Numbered from the stretch's first letter, positions 10,986-22,356 are shown. The stretch is DNA of 64,000 bases from Benincasa hispida (GCF_009727055.1 NC_052349.1:33491790-33555789), one strand, 5' to 3'. Notes: generated by a model from the letters alone, not told the origin. A program made the numbers and translations.

Positions 10986-11966
10986 AGACATCATACTTGA
11001 TGATGGTCTAGAGGATCCATTGTCCTTTAAACAGGCAATGGAAGATATTGATAGAGAACAATTGATAAAAGCCATGGACGTAGAAATGGAGTCCATGTAC
11101 TTCAATTATGTTTGGGATCTTATAGATCAACCACATAAGGTTAAACCTATAGGTTGTTAATGTATCTACAAGAGGAAAAGAGACCAAACTAGCAAGGTGT
11201 AAACCTTTAAAGCCAGATTCGTGGCAAAAGGTTTTACCCAAAGGGTGGGGGTTGACTATGAAGAAACCTTCTCTTTTGTTGCCATGATAAAATCAATAAG
11301 AACCTTCTTATCCATTGCCACATATTATGACTATGAATATGGCAAATGGATGTCAAGACAAATTTTTTGAATGGCCATCTTGATGAAAGTATTTTTATGT
11401 CTCAACCAGAAGGGTTCATTAAACAGGGTCAAGAACAAAAGGTTTATAAGCTTAAGAGATCCATGGGTTGAAGTAAGCTTCTAGATCCTAGAATATAAGA
11501 TTTGACACTGCGATCAAGTTTTATGGCTTTGAATAGAATGTTGACGAACCTTGTGTATACAAGAAAATAGTCAACAAAAGTGTAGCATTTTTGGTACTTT
11601 ATGTTGATGATATCTTGCTCATTGGGAATGAGACAAATTACCTTGCTGACATAAAAAGATGGTTAGCAACACAGTTTCAAATGAAAGATTTGGGAAATGC
11701 TCAATATGTTCTTGGGATTCAGATTTTTCGAAATCGAAAGAATGGAACCTTAATACTATCTCAGGGATCTGATGTTGACAAAATGTTGTCAAGATATAAC
11801 ATGCAAAATTCCAAAAAGAGTATGTTACCTTTTAGACAGGGAATTCACCTGTCAAAGAAACAGTGTCCTAAGACACCTCAAGAAGTTGAGGAAATCAAAA
11901 GAATTTCATATGCATCGACAGTTGGGAGTCTGATGTACGCTATGTTCCTTTCCCATTCTGACATAT
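10986..11966 (+). pseudogene. Reverse transcriptase of copia unit 1, truncated in RNase H
   Basis: FKQAMEDIDREQ opens the domain. A stop occurs in the PIGC*-IYKRKR segment and frameshifts lie near 11335 and 11470. The second half is open from 11591 and holds an intact YVDD at 11600-11611, then KDLGNAQYVLGIQI and the RNase H linker VGSLMYAM. The frame's last about 10 residues (to 12001) are encoded by LTR remnant, not by pol: a chimeric tail created at the junction. Confidence 0.85.
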
Positions 11967-12013
11967 GCTTATTGATTCTAATTTTCTCTACTGCATATTA
12001 ATATACTCTATCA
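11967..12013 (+). repeat. 47-bp remnant of LTR 3' end between units 1 and 2
   Basis: Matches the last bases of the family-2 LTRs (GCTTATT.ATTCT, then CTGC.T.TTAATATACTC.TCA) and is followed by a primer site. It shares TGCTT with the RNase H sequence at the join, so the junction shows about 5 bp of microhomology. Confidence 0.8.
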
Positions 12014-12015
12014 AT

Positions 12016-12028
12016 TGGTATTAGAGCA
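12016..12028 (+). other. Primer binding site, unit 2
   Basis: TGGTATTAGAGCA, one base different from the canonical tRNA-iMet site. Confidence 0.85.
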
Positions 12029-14083
12029 TGATTTAAGCACTCAATTGTCGTTTGAGTTTGGTGGGTGTTCTTCATAAACAGTATGAAAATAGTGGATTGA
12101 TATGATTTTTCTTCTCAAAGTTTTGGAATTTGAATCTTTTCAATTATGTTGTAACTCTTGTAATTGGCTCTTGTTTGATGGGCCTTAATGTGTGTTTGAG
12201 ATTCTGTAATTCGTTTGGAGTCATTAGAGTCGCAATTAGGATGTAGAAGTGAAGAAGGTCGAAGCAGCAAGAACTGGAAATGCAAATTTCTACAAGATAC
12301 TCGATGCTTGATGAAATACTCGATGGTATTTCATGAAATACTCGATGCACAATGCCATACTCGATGGTACTCAATGCATTTACTCGATGATATTTCATGA
12401 AATACTCGATGCACGATGCCATACTTGATGGTACTTGATGCATTTACTCGATAATATTTCATGAAATACTCAATACTCGATGCATGATGCCCTACTCGAT
12501 GGTCGATGGCATCTACTCAATAGTATTTTTGTGAAATATTTGGTGTTTGATGATGCTGGTTGCCATACTCGATGCACACTGGCATACTCGATGCCAGTTG
12601 CTTGTTGATACTCAATGGGTTTTGCCTAGTTCAAGGCGATCTGAGCGGTCCAAAAGCTTTTTGAATACGGTTTTGCTGTTTTTTTTTTTTTTTTTGTAAT
12701 AGCTAGGCCTTTGTTTGCTTGGAGATGCCAAAACCAAAAACTGTATCAGTTTTGTGTTTAATTATTTATGCATTTCATGTATGTTATAATTAAATAAATC
12801 TTGAATATGCATAAACTATGCCATGTAGAATTAAAAATCCCACCATAGAAAGCGTGTTACATGCATTGAAGTATGTTATAAATTTTTTATAATGTACCAT
12901 ATGCATGTATAGGGTTTCAATTGTTTTAATATAAAGGTTGTGTTAAATATTGAATGCCTTTGATGTATGTTATGGATGTTTAGGATGTCTATTTTTTGTA
13001 CGTTGTTAAAATATGAATTAGACATTAAAATCGATAAACAAAGATAAGAAGCATGCTCACTTAGGTTAATAACTTGTTTTAATAGTTAAAATAGGGCTGT
13101 TATCTTATAAAATTTGGTTACAGACTCAATCAGTTCACAATCTTGTCTAAGGCTGGGGGTACATAAGTCGACAGTTTACGTAACACCTTATACCTGGGGA
13201 TTATGACTGAAATAACGAGAATTGATAATCAATTTTATGAGCATGCATGAACGGTGTGAGGTTTAAAATTAGTTTTAACCTAGACATCATAGGTTAAATC
13301 CAAACATAAACGTTATACTTGGATAATAAACACATAGACTTAGGTTGTTTAAAATTAGTTGTAATAAACCTAAGTTAAAACAATACCTGAACATTTAGAA
13401 CACTTAAGTGGGAGATTAACAATATATATGATATATCGTTTTTAGCTCTCACGTCCTCAAGAGTTCACACCGTGAGATCCATGCTCGACTTCATGTCGAT
13501 TTTAACTTGATTGCTTCATTCAGAAAGTGTTTGCATGGGTCAATAACAAGTTGAATGAGGGATGTAGTTCTTAGTAAGTGGGTGAAGGAAATGTGTCAAC
13601 GTATCCTATGGTTTCCTCCATTAGTTTGAACGGTGAGGTTCCTATGTTGCGCCTACTGTCGTTTTTAAATGGCATTAGCTAATCGTTGACAGTGGCGATC
13701 CCTTCGGAGGGTTGTAACATTGGATTCAGAACAACCCAAGCTTCTTAAATGAATAGGGTCTTATAGTATCGTCTTGCACATTGTCTTCCAATCTAGGGGC
13801 ATGTTCATATTGTTCTATAAGATCTAAAAATGGGGGGTCACACTTACAGAATTACTAAGTGTAGTATGTTCTTCACCAGAAAATGGTAACTAAATAACTG
13901 TCGGAATATGAAATATTCTAGAGACAGTATTTAGTCAAGAATGTCTTACTTTAGTGAAGGAATATTTGATTGCCTCAAGTAACACTTATCCTAACTCACT
14001 ATAATTGCAAATAAATAAAGATCTATGGGTACTTTATTAGTTTTAGCTAAAAACTTGATTTGGATGCACTTTATTAATAGATT
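12029..14083 (+). other. Copia leader, unit 2
   Basis: Non-coding and collinear with the unit 1 leader. It contains a T-run at about 12669-12687 and the conserved boxes near 13405-13450. No gene seen. Confidence 0.75.
12295..12610 (+). repeat. 64-bp minisatellite-like block, unit 2 leader
   Basis: Three successive copies start at TTTCATGAAATACTC (about 12330, 12394, 12458) with a 64-bp period and are built of ACTCGATG sub-units. Related blocks occur at 6836 and 49990. Confidence 0.85.
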
Positions 14084-14960
14084 TTGTTTAAATGTTTCAG
14101 AGTGTCAAACTCAATAATACAACTTCTAGCTTCTGATACATTTAACAGAGAGGGTTATTCCACTTGGAAGTCACATCTAAACATGATATTAGTAGTTGAT
14201 GATGATCTGAGGTTTGTGTTAATGGAGGAATGTCGTCCTATTCCCAGTTTGACGGCAAACCGAAGCATTCGGGATGCCTATGATAGGTGGGTAAGGGTGA
14301 ATGAAAAGGCTAAGGCCTTTATCTTAGCAAGCATATCTAATGTGCTCAACAAGAAACATGAACCCATGCCACAGCCAGTGAAATTATGGCGTCATTACTG
14401 GATATGTTTGGGCAACCATCATCTTCTGTTCGACACGAGGCTATAAAATATGTCTATAACTCACGAATGAAAGATGGAACCAATGTCAGGGAACATGTTC
14501 TAGACATGATGGTTCATTTTAATGTCGCTGAAGCTCACGAAGCTATCATAGACGAAACTAGTCAAGTTAGTATGATATTAGAGTCTCTTCCGAAGAGCTA
14601 CCTAACCTTCCGTACTAATGTCGTAATGAATAAGACAAGTTACAATTTGACTACTTTATTAAAAGAATTACAGACTTATCAATCAATGATGAAATTGAAA
14701 TAGAGTGACGCAAATATTGTTTCACGACAAAAGAAATTTCTGAAGGGTTCTTCGTCAGGAACGAAACCAGCTGACAAAAAGAAGTTTGCCCTTCTTCATC
14801 TAAAGACAAAAGAGTACATATGAAGAAAAAGGGAAAAGGGAATAAACAACCCACTGCAAAGAAAAACAAGGCTCCCAAAGGAAAATGTTTCAATTGTGGA
14901 GAAGATGGGCATTGAAAAGGGAACTGCCCGAAGTATTTGGCTGAGAAGAAAGAAAAAAAA
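14084..14960 (+). pseudogene. gag of copia unit 2
   Basis: The family start codon (ATG in unit 1) is GTG here at 14102; an in-frame upstream ATG at 14084 would add a few leader residues. The frame reads through the capsid N-terminus (IIQLLASDTFN, VDDDLRFVLMEE) to about 14380, where one base is lost, and continues from 14386 to 14703 (MFGQPSSSVRHEA, VREHVLDMM). A lysine-rich linker follows, then a zinc knuckle at about 14886-14930 that keeps all Cys/His (CFNCGEDGH...C), but the Trp codon after the His is now TGA. Confidence 0.85.
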
Positions 14961-15324
14961 GCAAACCATGGTAAACCATATTTACATTTATTTGAAACAA
15001 ATTCAGTGAAAAATTCTCATTCGACCTGTATATTAGATTCAAGAGCCACTAACCATGTTTGCTCTTTTCTACAGGAAACTAGTTCTTGGAAACAACTCTC
15101 AAAGTACAAAATGACTTTCAAGGTGGGAACAGGGGAAGTCATTTTAATAGAAGCAGTGAGAGTGTCAGATTTTTTTTCGGAGATTCTTTTGTGTTGTTAA
15201 GAAATGTATATTATGTACTAAAGATGAAAAGAAACTTAATCTCCATTTCATGTCTACTTGAAAATATGTATAAAGTATCTTTCGAGGTTAATGAAGTGTT
15301 CATTTTTTCAAGAGGTGTTCGTAT
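14937..15324 (+). pseudogene. Protease of copia unit 2 with DSRA active site
   Basis: The frame opens at LAEKKE after the knuckle. At 15036-15047 the active site is again D-S-R-A followed by TNHVC. A frameshift near 15160 moves the second half (FFGDSFVLLRNVYYV, KRNLISISCLLEN) to another frame. The shared Gly-to-Arg change with unit 1 implies a common, already altered ancestor or duplication. Confidence 0.8.
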
Positions 15325-16500
15325 TTGTTTTATAGACTTGAAAATAACTTGTATGTGTTAAAGCCAACTGAAGCAAAAACCATTTTAAATATAGAGATGT
15401 TTAAAACGGCAGAAACTCAAAATAAAAAACGGAAAATTTCTCCTAACGCCTATCTTTGGCATCTTAGACTTGGTCACATAAATCTCAACAAGATTGAGAG
15501 ATTAGTTAAAAATGGTCATTTAAATCTGTTAGAAGACAGTTCTTTATCTTCTTGTGAGTCATTTCTTGAGGGAAAAATCACTAAAAGATCTTTTACTAGA
15601 AAAGGTCTTCATGCCATAGAACCCTTCGAACTTATACATTCAGACCTTTGTGGTCCGATGAATGTAAGAGCACGAGGAGCATATGAATATTTTGTCAGTT
15701 TTATTGATGACTATTCTAGATATGGCTATATTTACTTAATAAGTCACAAGTCTGAAACTCTTAAAAAGTTCAGGGAATTCAAGACCGAAACACAAAACTT
15801 ATTAGGTAAAAGAATTAAAACCCTTCGATCAAATCGCGGTGGTGAGTATATGGATTTACAATTCCAGAACTATTTGGTAGATCATGGAATTCAATCCCAA
15901 CTCACAGCACCTAGAACACCACAATAGAACGGTGCTACAGAAAGGAGAAACCGAACCTTGTTAGACATGGTTTGATCAATGATGAGTTTTGCTCAGTTAC
16001 CTTAATGCTTTTGGGGGTATGCAGTATAGACTGCGGTATATTCTGAACATGGTTCCCAGAAAAGTGTTTCTGAAACACCGTATGAGTTATGAAAATGACG
16101 TAAAGGTAGTTTACATTACTTTCGGGTCTAGGGATGTCCAGCACTCGTATTGGTACAAAACCCTAAGAAATTGGAACGACGTTCAAAGTTATGCCTCTTT
16201 TTTGGATACCTGTAAGAAACAAAAGAGGATTGTTCTATGATCCCTAAGAAGATAAAGTATTTGTTTCGAAAAATGCTACATTCTTGGAAGAAGATCATAT
16301 TGGAAGTCATCAACCTCACAGTAAACTAGTATTGAAAGAAATGACCAAAGATACTACAGATAAATCAACAAAAGTTGTTGATGAAGCTGGTCCATCAACA
16401 ACGGTTGTTGCTCCATCACATTCTTCTCAAGAGTTAAGAATGTCTCGACGTAGTGGGAGGGTTGTTCATCAACCTGAATGCTATATGGGTTTAAAAAAAC
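15325..16500 (+). pseudogene. Integrase of copia unit 2 with Asp-to-Asn change
   Basis: A 200-codon open stretch (15325-15927) covers the pre-integrase zinc finger and the integrase core. The finger keeps both His (WHLRLGHINL), but the last Cys is Phe (CESF). The first catalytic Asp is present in HSDLCGP and FIDDYSRYGY is intact. The second catalytic Asp is Asn (AAT at 15832-15834, in RSNRGGEY). A stop falls just before the Glu region. Downstream frames (15989-16240, 16284-16529) give the C-terminal part with SGRVVHQ and YMGL. Confidence 0.85.
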
Positions 16501-16519
16501 TCAAGACATCATACTTAAT

Positions 16520-17317
16520 GATGGTCTAGAGGATCCATTGACCTTTAAACAAGCAATGAAAGATGTTGATATGGAACAATGGATAAAAGCCATGGACATA
16601 GAAATGGAGTATATGTACTTCAATTATGTCTGATATCTTGTAGATCAATCACATGAGGTTAAACCTATATGTTGTAAATGGATTTACAAGAGGAAAAGGG
16701 ACCAAACTGGCAAGGTGCAAACCTATAAAGCCAGACTCATGGCAAAAGGATTTACCCAAAGGGAAGGGGTTGACTATGAAGAAACCTTTTCTCCTGTTGC
16801 CATGATAAAATCAATAAGAATACTCTTATCCATTTCCATATATATGACTATGAAATATGGCAAAAGGATGTTAAGACAACGTTTTTTAATAGCCATCCTG
16901 ATGAAATTATTTTTATGTCTCAACAAGAAGGGTTCATTAAACAGAATCAAGAACGAAAGGTTTGTAAGCTTAAGAGATCCATTTATGGGTTGAAGCAAGC
17001 TTCTAGATCCTAGAATATAAGTTTGATATTGCGATCAAGTTTTATGGCTTTGAATAGAATGTTGACGAACCTTGTGTATACAAGAAGAAAGTCAATAAAA
17101 CTGTAGCATTTTGGTACTTTATATTGATTACATCCTACTCAATGGGAATGAGACAAGTTACCTTACTGACATAAAGAGATGGTTAGCATCACAACTCCAA
17201 CTGAAAAATTTGGGAGATGCTCAATATATTCTTGGGATTCAGATTTTTCGAAATTGAAAGAACATAACCATAACACTATCTCAGGTATCTTATATTGACA
17301 AAATGTTGTCAATATAT
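16520..17317 (+). pseudogene. Reverse transcriptase of copia unit 2, first part
   Basis: FKQAMKDVD, the [18 protein letters not shown] segment (frame from 16715), then frameshifts near 16850 and 17020. The active site is YIDY at 17120-17131 instead of YVDD, so the last catalytic Asp is lost. The sequence stops at ...AATATAT where solo LTR D1 is inserted. Confidence 0.8.
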
Positions 17318-19376
17318 TGTTAGGGTTGATGCCATAAATCTCGTAGGGTCCTGTAGTTTATAAACATTTGTATGAACAAACGCTTTGTAATTTATAATAT
17401 GAGATATTTTATTGACTTCTGTATATGAAATAAGAGATATTTTAGTTGCATTAACCACAAACCATTAAACTAAGATCCCTTGTTATCGTTGGAACTTAAG
17501 CATGTATGTGGAGACATACAAGTGGATCGTGCTTTAAATGATAACCTAAATAGTTTGTAGTATATGGATAAAGGATGGAAACCTTATCCTAGTGACACTA
17601 CGAGTGTGGCCTGCTTCGTAGGTGTTACAAATGTTGTAAAGTTCTAGAAATGGTCCAATCCTGATCATTCGTGTATTAGACATGCGAGCGGGGATACTCT
17701 ATACAAAGGAGTTTGTATAAGACCGGACCATGAAATGTTTAGTCTCATTATATAATGTCATTCATGACAGAGACTTTCATTTCACTAGGATGACCATAGG
17801 TAACATGACCTTAATTTTGAGTGAGTTGTGAACTCATTCCTATTAGGGCGGTCCTTTGATTTGCATGGGTGCGAGTGGCCAAATCGACGACTCAAACCTA
17901 CCACTTTGGGATTCGTCTGATTGGAGAGCTGGGAACTCAGCTACTCAAGATGGAATTCACTCCTTCCCCGAAGTAGGGGTAAGTAGATAAATTGTTCCCT
18001 TAAGGGCTGATTCCGAGGCTTGAACAATGTGGCGCCACATCTTCTCTTCGCTCGAGAAGGGTTTACTCATAGTTGGACTATGATGTATTGTTCATTAGAG
18101 AAATCAGTGGTACTTAAGGAGTTAGATGTAACTATAGGGGCAAAACGGCATTTTGGCCCAGCCGTACGTACAAGCGATTTGTAAAGGGTCATCGTACTGT
18201 TGATTGGTTATATCGGATGGACACAAAAATATATTTGTAGTGCAAGAGTGAAGCTGTCGGTTTTTAGTGGAGTGCCTGATAGTTAACGGATGGTGGATAT
18301 CGTGATTAAAGAGTTTAGTCAGTTATTCACGTACCGTTAGAGCTTCAAGCTACAAGTCCATAAGGTCCCCTTGGTAGCTCAATGGATTCATGTTGGGAAT
18401 CAGTTTTTAGGTTAGTTTGAAATGTTCAAATTAACAAGAGGGAATTTGAGTTTTCAGGTTAGTTTGAAGTGTTCAAATTAACAAGAGAAAATTTGATCAT
18501 ATATGATAGAATTAAATTGATTCAATTATATGTGATATAATTGATTTAATGTATTTGATATATTATTATTTGATTGGAGGAATTAATATGAATATGATTT
18601 ATATTAAATGCCATAAAGGAGAAAAAAACTATGGTTTATATGTTGCATATGATATAATATTAAAACTATAGGTTATAAATATCATATGATAAATTAGTTA
18701 TTATATTTATTTATAATAAATTAATTATAAGATAATTGATTTTTGTTTTCTCTAAATAACCACCTTCGTGGGAGGTTTTAATTGGTTTTTGGAAATTGAT
18801 GGATAAAGATTAAAATAGTTGTCATTTTGTCAGCCCACGATAAGCAAAGCAAGTTATACGATAGCTTGTTGAGAGAGTAAACGATCGATCGAGTTTTCTA
18901 TACGATAGTTACTTGCTTGCTACACGATCGAGTACCAAGTCTATACGATATACTTCTTCTTCTTCTGTTGCATACTCGATCATCTACACGATCATCTAGT
19001 TCCTCTTTCCCTCTACCCAAATCCATACAGAGCCCACAACTCCTGGATCCTCACACCGAGAATACCAAGGTAGCCTCATGGTGGTGTCGAGTTTCGTTCG
19101 AGGATTTTACAGTTCGTGTTGTTTTTTAAATTTCTCATTGCGTTCGTGCTGATTCAACGCGTTCGAGTTCGATCGAGGAAATATGTGAAGAAATAGTTCT
19201 TCAAAGGTATTTTCTTACTCAATCCTTTTGTATTTAACTTAGAAACATGTTGTAATTTACCATTGATGCATAACTATTTTGTTTGATTGTAAATGTTTAT
19301 GTTCTTTCACAATGGGATTTGGAACGATCTGCTTTCGCTCATTGGTTCTCTAGATTTAGAGATCCTCAATCCTTCA
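17318..19376 (+). repeat. Solo LTR D1 (family 3 copia)
   Basis: Starts TGTTAGGG..GATGCC and ends ...CCTTCA. It matches LTR D2 (54384-56507) along its length. Host copia RT sequence is contiguous across it. The flanking 5-mers are TATAT on the left and GATAT on the right, one mismatch, as expected of an old target-site duplication. No internal region or second LTR is present, so it is a product of LTR-LTR recombination. Confidence 0.88.
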
Positions 19377-20042
19377 GATATAATATGCAGAATTCCAAAA
19401 AGGGTATGTTACCTTTTAAACATGGAATTCACCTGTCAAAGGAACAGTGTCCTAAGACACCTCAAGAAATTGAGGAAATGAAAAGAATTCCATATGCATC
19501 GGTAGTTGGGAGTCTGATGCGCTATGTTATGTACACATCCTTACATATGCTTGACAGTTAGAATCATCAGCAAGTTCCAATCTAACCCAGGTCACAGTCA
19601 TTAGACGGCTATAAAAAACATCCTCAAGTATCTCAAAAGAACATGGAACTATATGCTTGTGTATGAACCTAAGGATTTGATCCTTATAGGATACACTGAT
19701 TTTGATTTTAAGACTGACGTAGATTCTAGAAAATCTACTTCAGGATTAGTTTTCACACTTAACAGAGGAGCTACAATATGGAGAAGCATTAAATAAAGTT
19801 GTATAAATGACTCCACGATGGAAGCAGAATACGTAGCTACATGCGAAGCATCTAAAGAAGTAGTGTGGCTCCGCAAGTTTTTGACAGATTTTGAAGTGGT
19901 TCCAAATATGCACCTGTCCATTACTCTTTATTGTGACAATAGTGGTGCAGTTGCTAATTTCAAGGAATCTATAAGTCACAAACGTGGAAAACATATCGAA
20001 AGAAAGTACAATCTCACCAGGGAGATCATACACCTTAATTGA
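19377..20042 (+). pseudogene. End of RT and RNase H of copia unit 2
   Basis: Resumes at YNMQNSKKGMLPF and continues through IPYASVVGSLM into RNase H. Frameshifts occur near 19520 and 19600 and there are stops. The last open part (19818-20042) holds MEAEYVA and YCDNSGA. It ends after REIIH and then antisense LTR, as in element B. Confidence 0.8.
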
Positions 20043-21177
20043 ACATTTAGGGTTTAATACAATGAATAGAAACCCTAATTGAATTTGAACATTTCAAATT
20101 CTAAACCTTAATTTCAAATCTTATCAAGATTACTCAATTTACTAATCCAAATTACAAGCTACTAGAGGGACCTTATGGACCTACAGATCATGAGCTCCAA
20201 CGACTTGTAATTAATTGGTTAAACTCTTTAAATCGAATTAATCACTATTCGTTAACTACCAAGACATTCCACTATGGCTCGATCGTTGCACTCTCCTCAC
20301 TGTAGATATATTTCTGTCTATTTTAATCATAATCAGTAAGTCAATCCTTCACAGGTTGTTCGTATTTATAATTGGGTCAATGATTACTGTTTTACCCCTG
20401 TAAATACTTCTTGCTCCTTAAGCTCCCACTGATCCTCCATTGAACAATTGATTTATAGTCCAACTTATAAATCATAACCCTCTCTTCCATGAGAGGTCGG
20501 GGCCCCATTGTTCAAGGCAAGACATTGGCGCTTAAGGGAATAACCCATTTGCTAGCCCTAAATCGGGTAGGAGTGATTTCTATATTGCAAATCTATGTCC
20601 CCAGCCATCTGTCTAGTCTTATCCCCAAAATGGGAGGCTTATTGAGCAGTGTTGTTGGAGTACTCTCACTAGAGCAAAGGATAATCTTGAATAAACAGGA
20701 GTTCATAGTTAACTCAGGATTAAGATCGAGTTACCCTAGGTCATTGAGTTTGAGATAGTCAGTTTTAACAGTAAATGATTGTTATAAAGAAAAGTGACTA
20801 TTTGGAGGTCCGGTCTTATGCAAACTCATTGTACAGGATGCCTCCACTCACATGTCTCTACATGAAAGATTTTTGGATCACATCATTTGTATTAGTATAC
20901 AAAATGGGCACATCCAATAGTGTCTCCAAGATGAGGTACCCAATCTCATCTATATACTTATGGACCATTTTGGCTACATACTAAAACTTGATCCATTTTT
21001 ATTTCACCACATAAAGTTAAAGTATTCATGTTATAGCCATGGATTCCTTTATTGGATTTTTATAAAAGGGTGAATATCAATAATAATTTATTGAATAAAA
21101 AGCTCAACAACAGTTTTATTGATAAATAGAATATGTTAACAACATTTACGAACTACAAGTTTATGACATTCCCAATA
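20043..21177 (-). repeat. Antisense family-2 LTR, 5' about 1.1 kb
   Basis: The reverse complement matches LTR H from its start (TTGGGAATGTC...) to about position 1,070. The terminal TGTTGGG reads as CCCAATA here, one base off. Its left part is the same as 5845-6348, but it extends further, up to the LTR start. Confidence 0.8.
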
Positions 21178-21300
21178 GAAAGAGTTTAAGGCCAAAGTTG
21201 AAAATGCATTAAATAAAACAATTAAAACATTTCGATATGATCGAGGTGGCGAGTTTCTGGATCTTACATTCCAGAACTATTTGATAGAACGAAACACAAT
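21178..21300 (+). pseudogene. Short sense copia integrase fragment
   Basis: About 40 codons read as EFKAKVENALNKTIK, then RYDRGGEF and FQNYLIE: the part of the integrase core around the second catalytic Asp. It is more diverged from units 1/2 than they are from each other. It sits between two antisense pieces, so its parent element is unclear. Confidence 0.65.
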
Positions 21301-21900
21301 TTAATATTGTTTTTGGATAAAACCCAAAATTTTTTATCGCAGTATTAGATCTAATCTTGCAAGATCGAGACGCTTGCTTCAACCCATAAATGGATCGATT
21401 AAGCTTGCAAACTTTTTGCTCCTGACCTTGGACTACGAACCCCTAGGGTTGAGACATAAAGATGTTCTTTTCAAGATTGCCATTCAGAAAGTCAGTCTTG
21501 ACATCCATTTGTCATATCTCATAGTCATAATATATGGCTATGGATAAAAGAATTCTTATAGCATAGAAACAGGGGAAAAACTTTCCTCATAGTCAACCCC
21601 TTCCCTCTGGGTATAATCCTTTGCTACAATTCTAGTTTTGAAGGTTTGTACCTTCCCAGCTACATCTCTCTTTCTTTTATAGATCCATTTACATCCTATA
21701 GGTTTAACCTCTTCAGGTAGATCTACAAGCTCCCATACTGAATTGAAGTACATAGACTCTATGTTAAGGTTAATGGCTTTGACCCGTTGGTCCTTGTTTA
21801 CGTTATTGATTACCTGTTGATAGGACAATGGATCCTCAATGCCATCATCTGGTATGAAAACCTGAGTTTTAGTTAAACCCAGGAATGGTCAGGTTGTGAT
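21301..21900 (-). pseudogene. Reverse transcriptase N-terminal half of element G
   Basis: Read on the minus strand: an open stretch at 21828-21556 ([44 protein letters not shown]), then after a frameshift YDYEI.QMDVKTDFLNGN and YGLKQASRS. It ends before the YVDD motif. The polymerase catalytic site is therefore absent. Confidence 0.8.
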
Positions 21901-22351
21901 ATAACCCTCCCACTGTGTTGAGGCACTCTTAACGATTAAAAAGGACGAGCCTGACCTGAAGTGGTGGCTTCTTCATTAACTCTTGGTAAAGGACCAATGC
22001 ATCAATAACCTTTGTAATTCTCCAGTAACTTCATTTAATACTAATTTGCTTCATGGTTGATGATCTTTCATGTGGTCTTCCTCCAAGGATGTAGCATTTA
22101 TCGATACAAACACCTTGTTTTCTTGAGGATTGTAGAATAGACCACCTTACATTTCCTTAGGGTAACCAACAAATTGGCAGAACCTTGAACGAGGTTCCAA
22201 CTTCTTCGGATTTGTCACCATCACATGTGTAGGACAACCCCAGATTCTGAAGTAACATAAATAGGTTTACACCTCATCCAAGACTCGAAAGGAATTTCAT
22301 AGACAATTTTTTAGGTAACATTATTCAAGATGTGAATTATAGTCTTTACTG
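21901..22351 (-). pseudogene. Integrase C-terminal part of element G
   Basis: Minus-strand reading gives AVKTIIHILNNV, then KPIYVTSESGVV and SWNLVQG-like residues, with many stops. It continues directly from the WGY segment at 34520 once the inserted gypsy DNA is removed. Confidence 0.7.
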
Positions 22352-22356
22352 CATAC
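22352..22356. other. Target-site duplication CATAC, left copy (solo LTR K)
   Basis: CATAC here and at 34516-34520 flank the gypsy block. The LTR termini TGATGC (left) and TTATCA (right) abut them. Confidence 0.85.

Larger units (their letters stand above)
6549..11966 (+). mobile_element. Copia internal unit 1 (family 2)
   Basis: Primer site, leader of about 2 kb, gag, zinc knuckle, protease, integrase and RT through the start of RNase H, all in sense order. It ends after residues equivalent to SDICL, where 47 bp of LTR end and the primer site of unit 2 begin. Unit 1 is therefore a 3'-truncated element joined head to tail to a second copy with no full LTR between them. Confidence 0.85.
12014..20042 (+). 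mobile_element. Copia internal unit 2 (family 2), interrupted by solo LTR D1
   Basis: A second copy with the same order as unit 1: leader, gag, zinc knuckle, protease, integrase, RT and, after the D1 insertion, the end of RT and RNase H. It ends after REIIH at the same point as element B and is followed by the same antisense LTR. Confidence 0.85.

Noticed and set aside
12295..12610. Possible CRISPR-like array
   Set aside because: Repeats are contiguous and degenerate with no unique spacers, and they sit in a plant retroelement leader.
12660..12700. T-run as a SINE or LINE tail
   Set aside because: It is embedded in the copia leader; unit 1 has a shorter T-run at the same place, so it is a simple-repeat expansion.
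18917..19129. Serine-rich 70-codon frame
   Set aside because: It lies inside solo LTR D1; the corresponding part of LTR D2 does not keep the frame.
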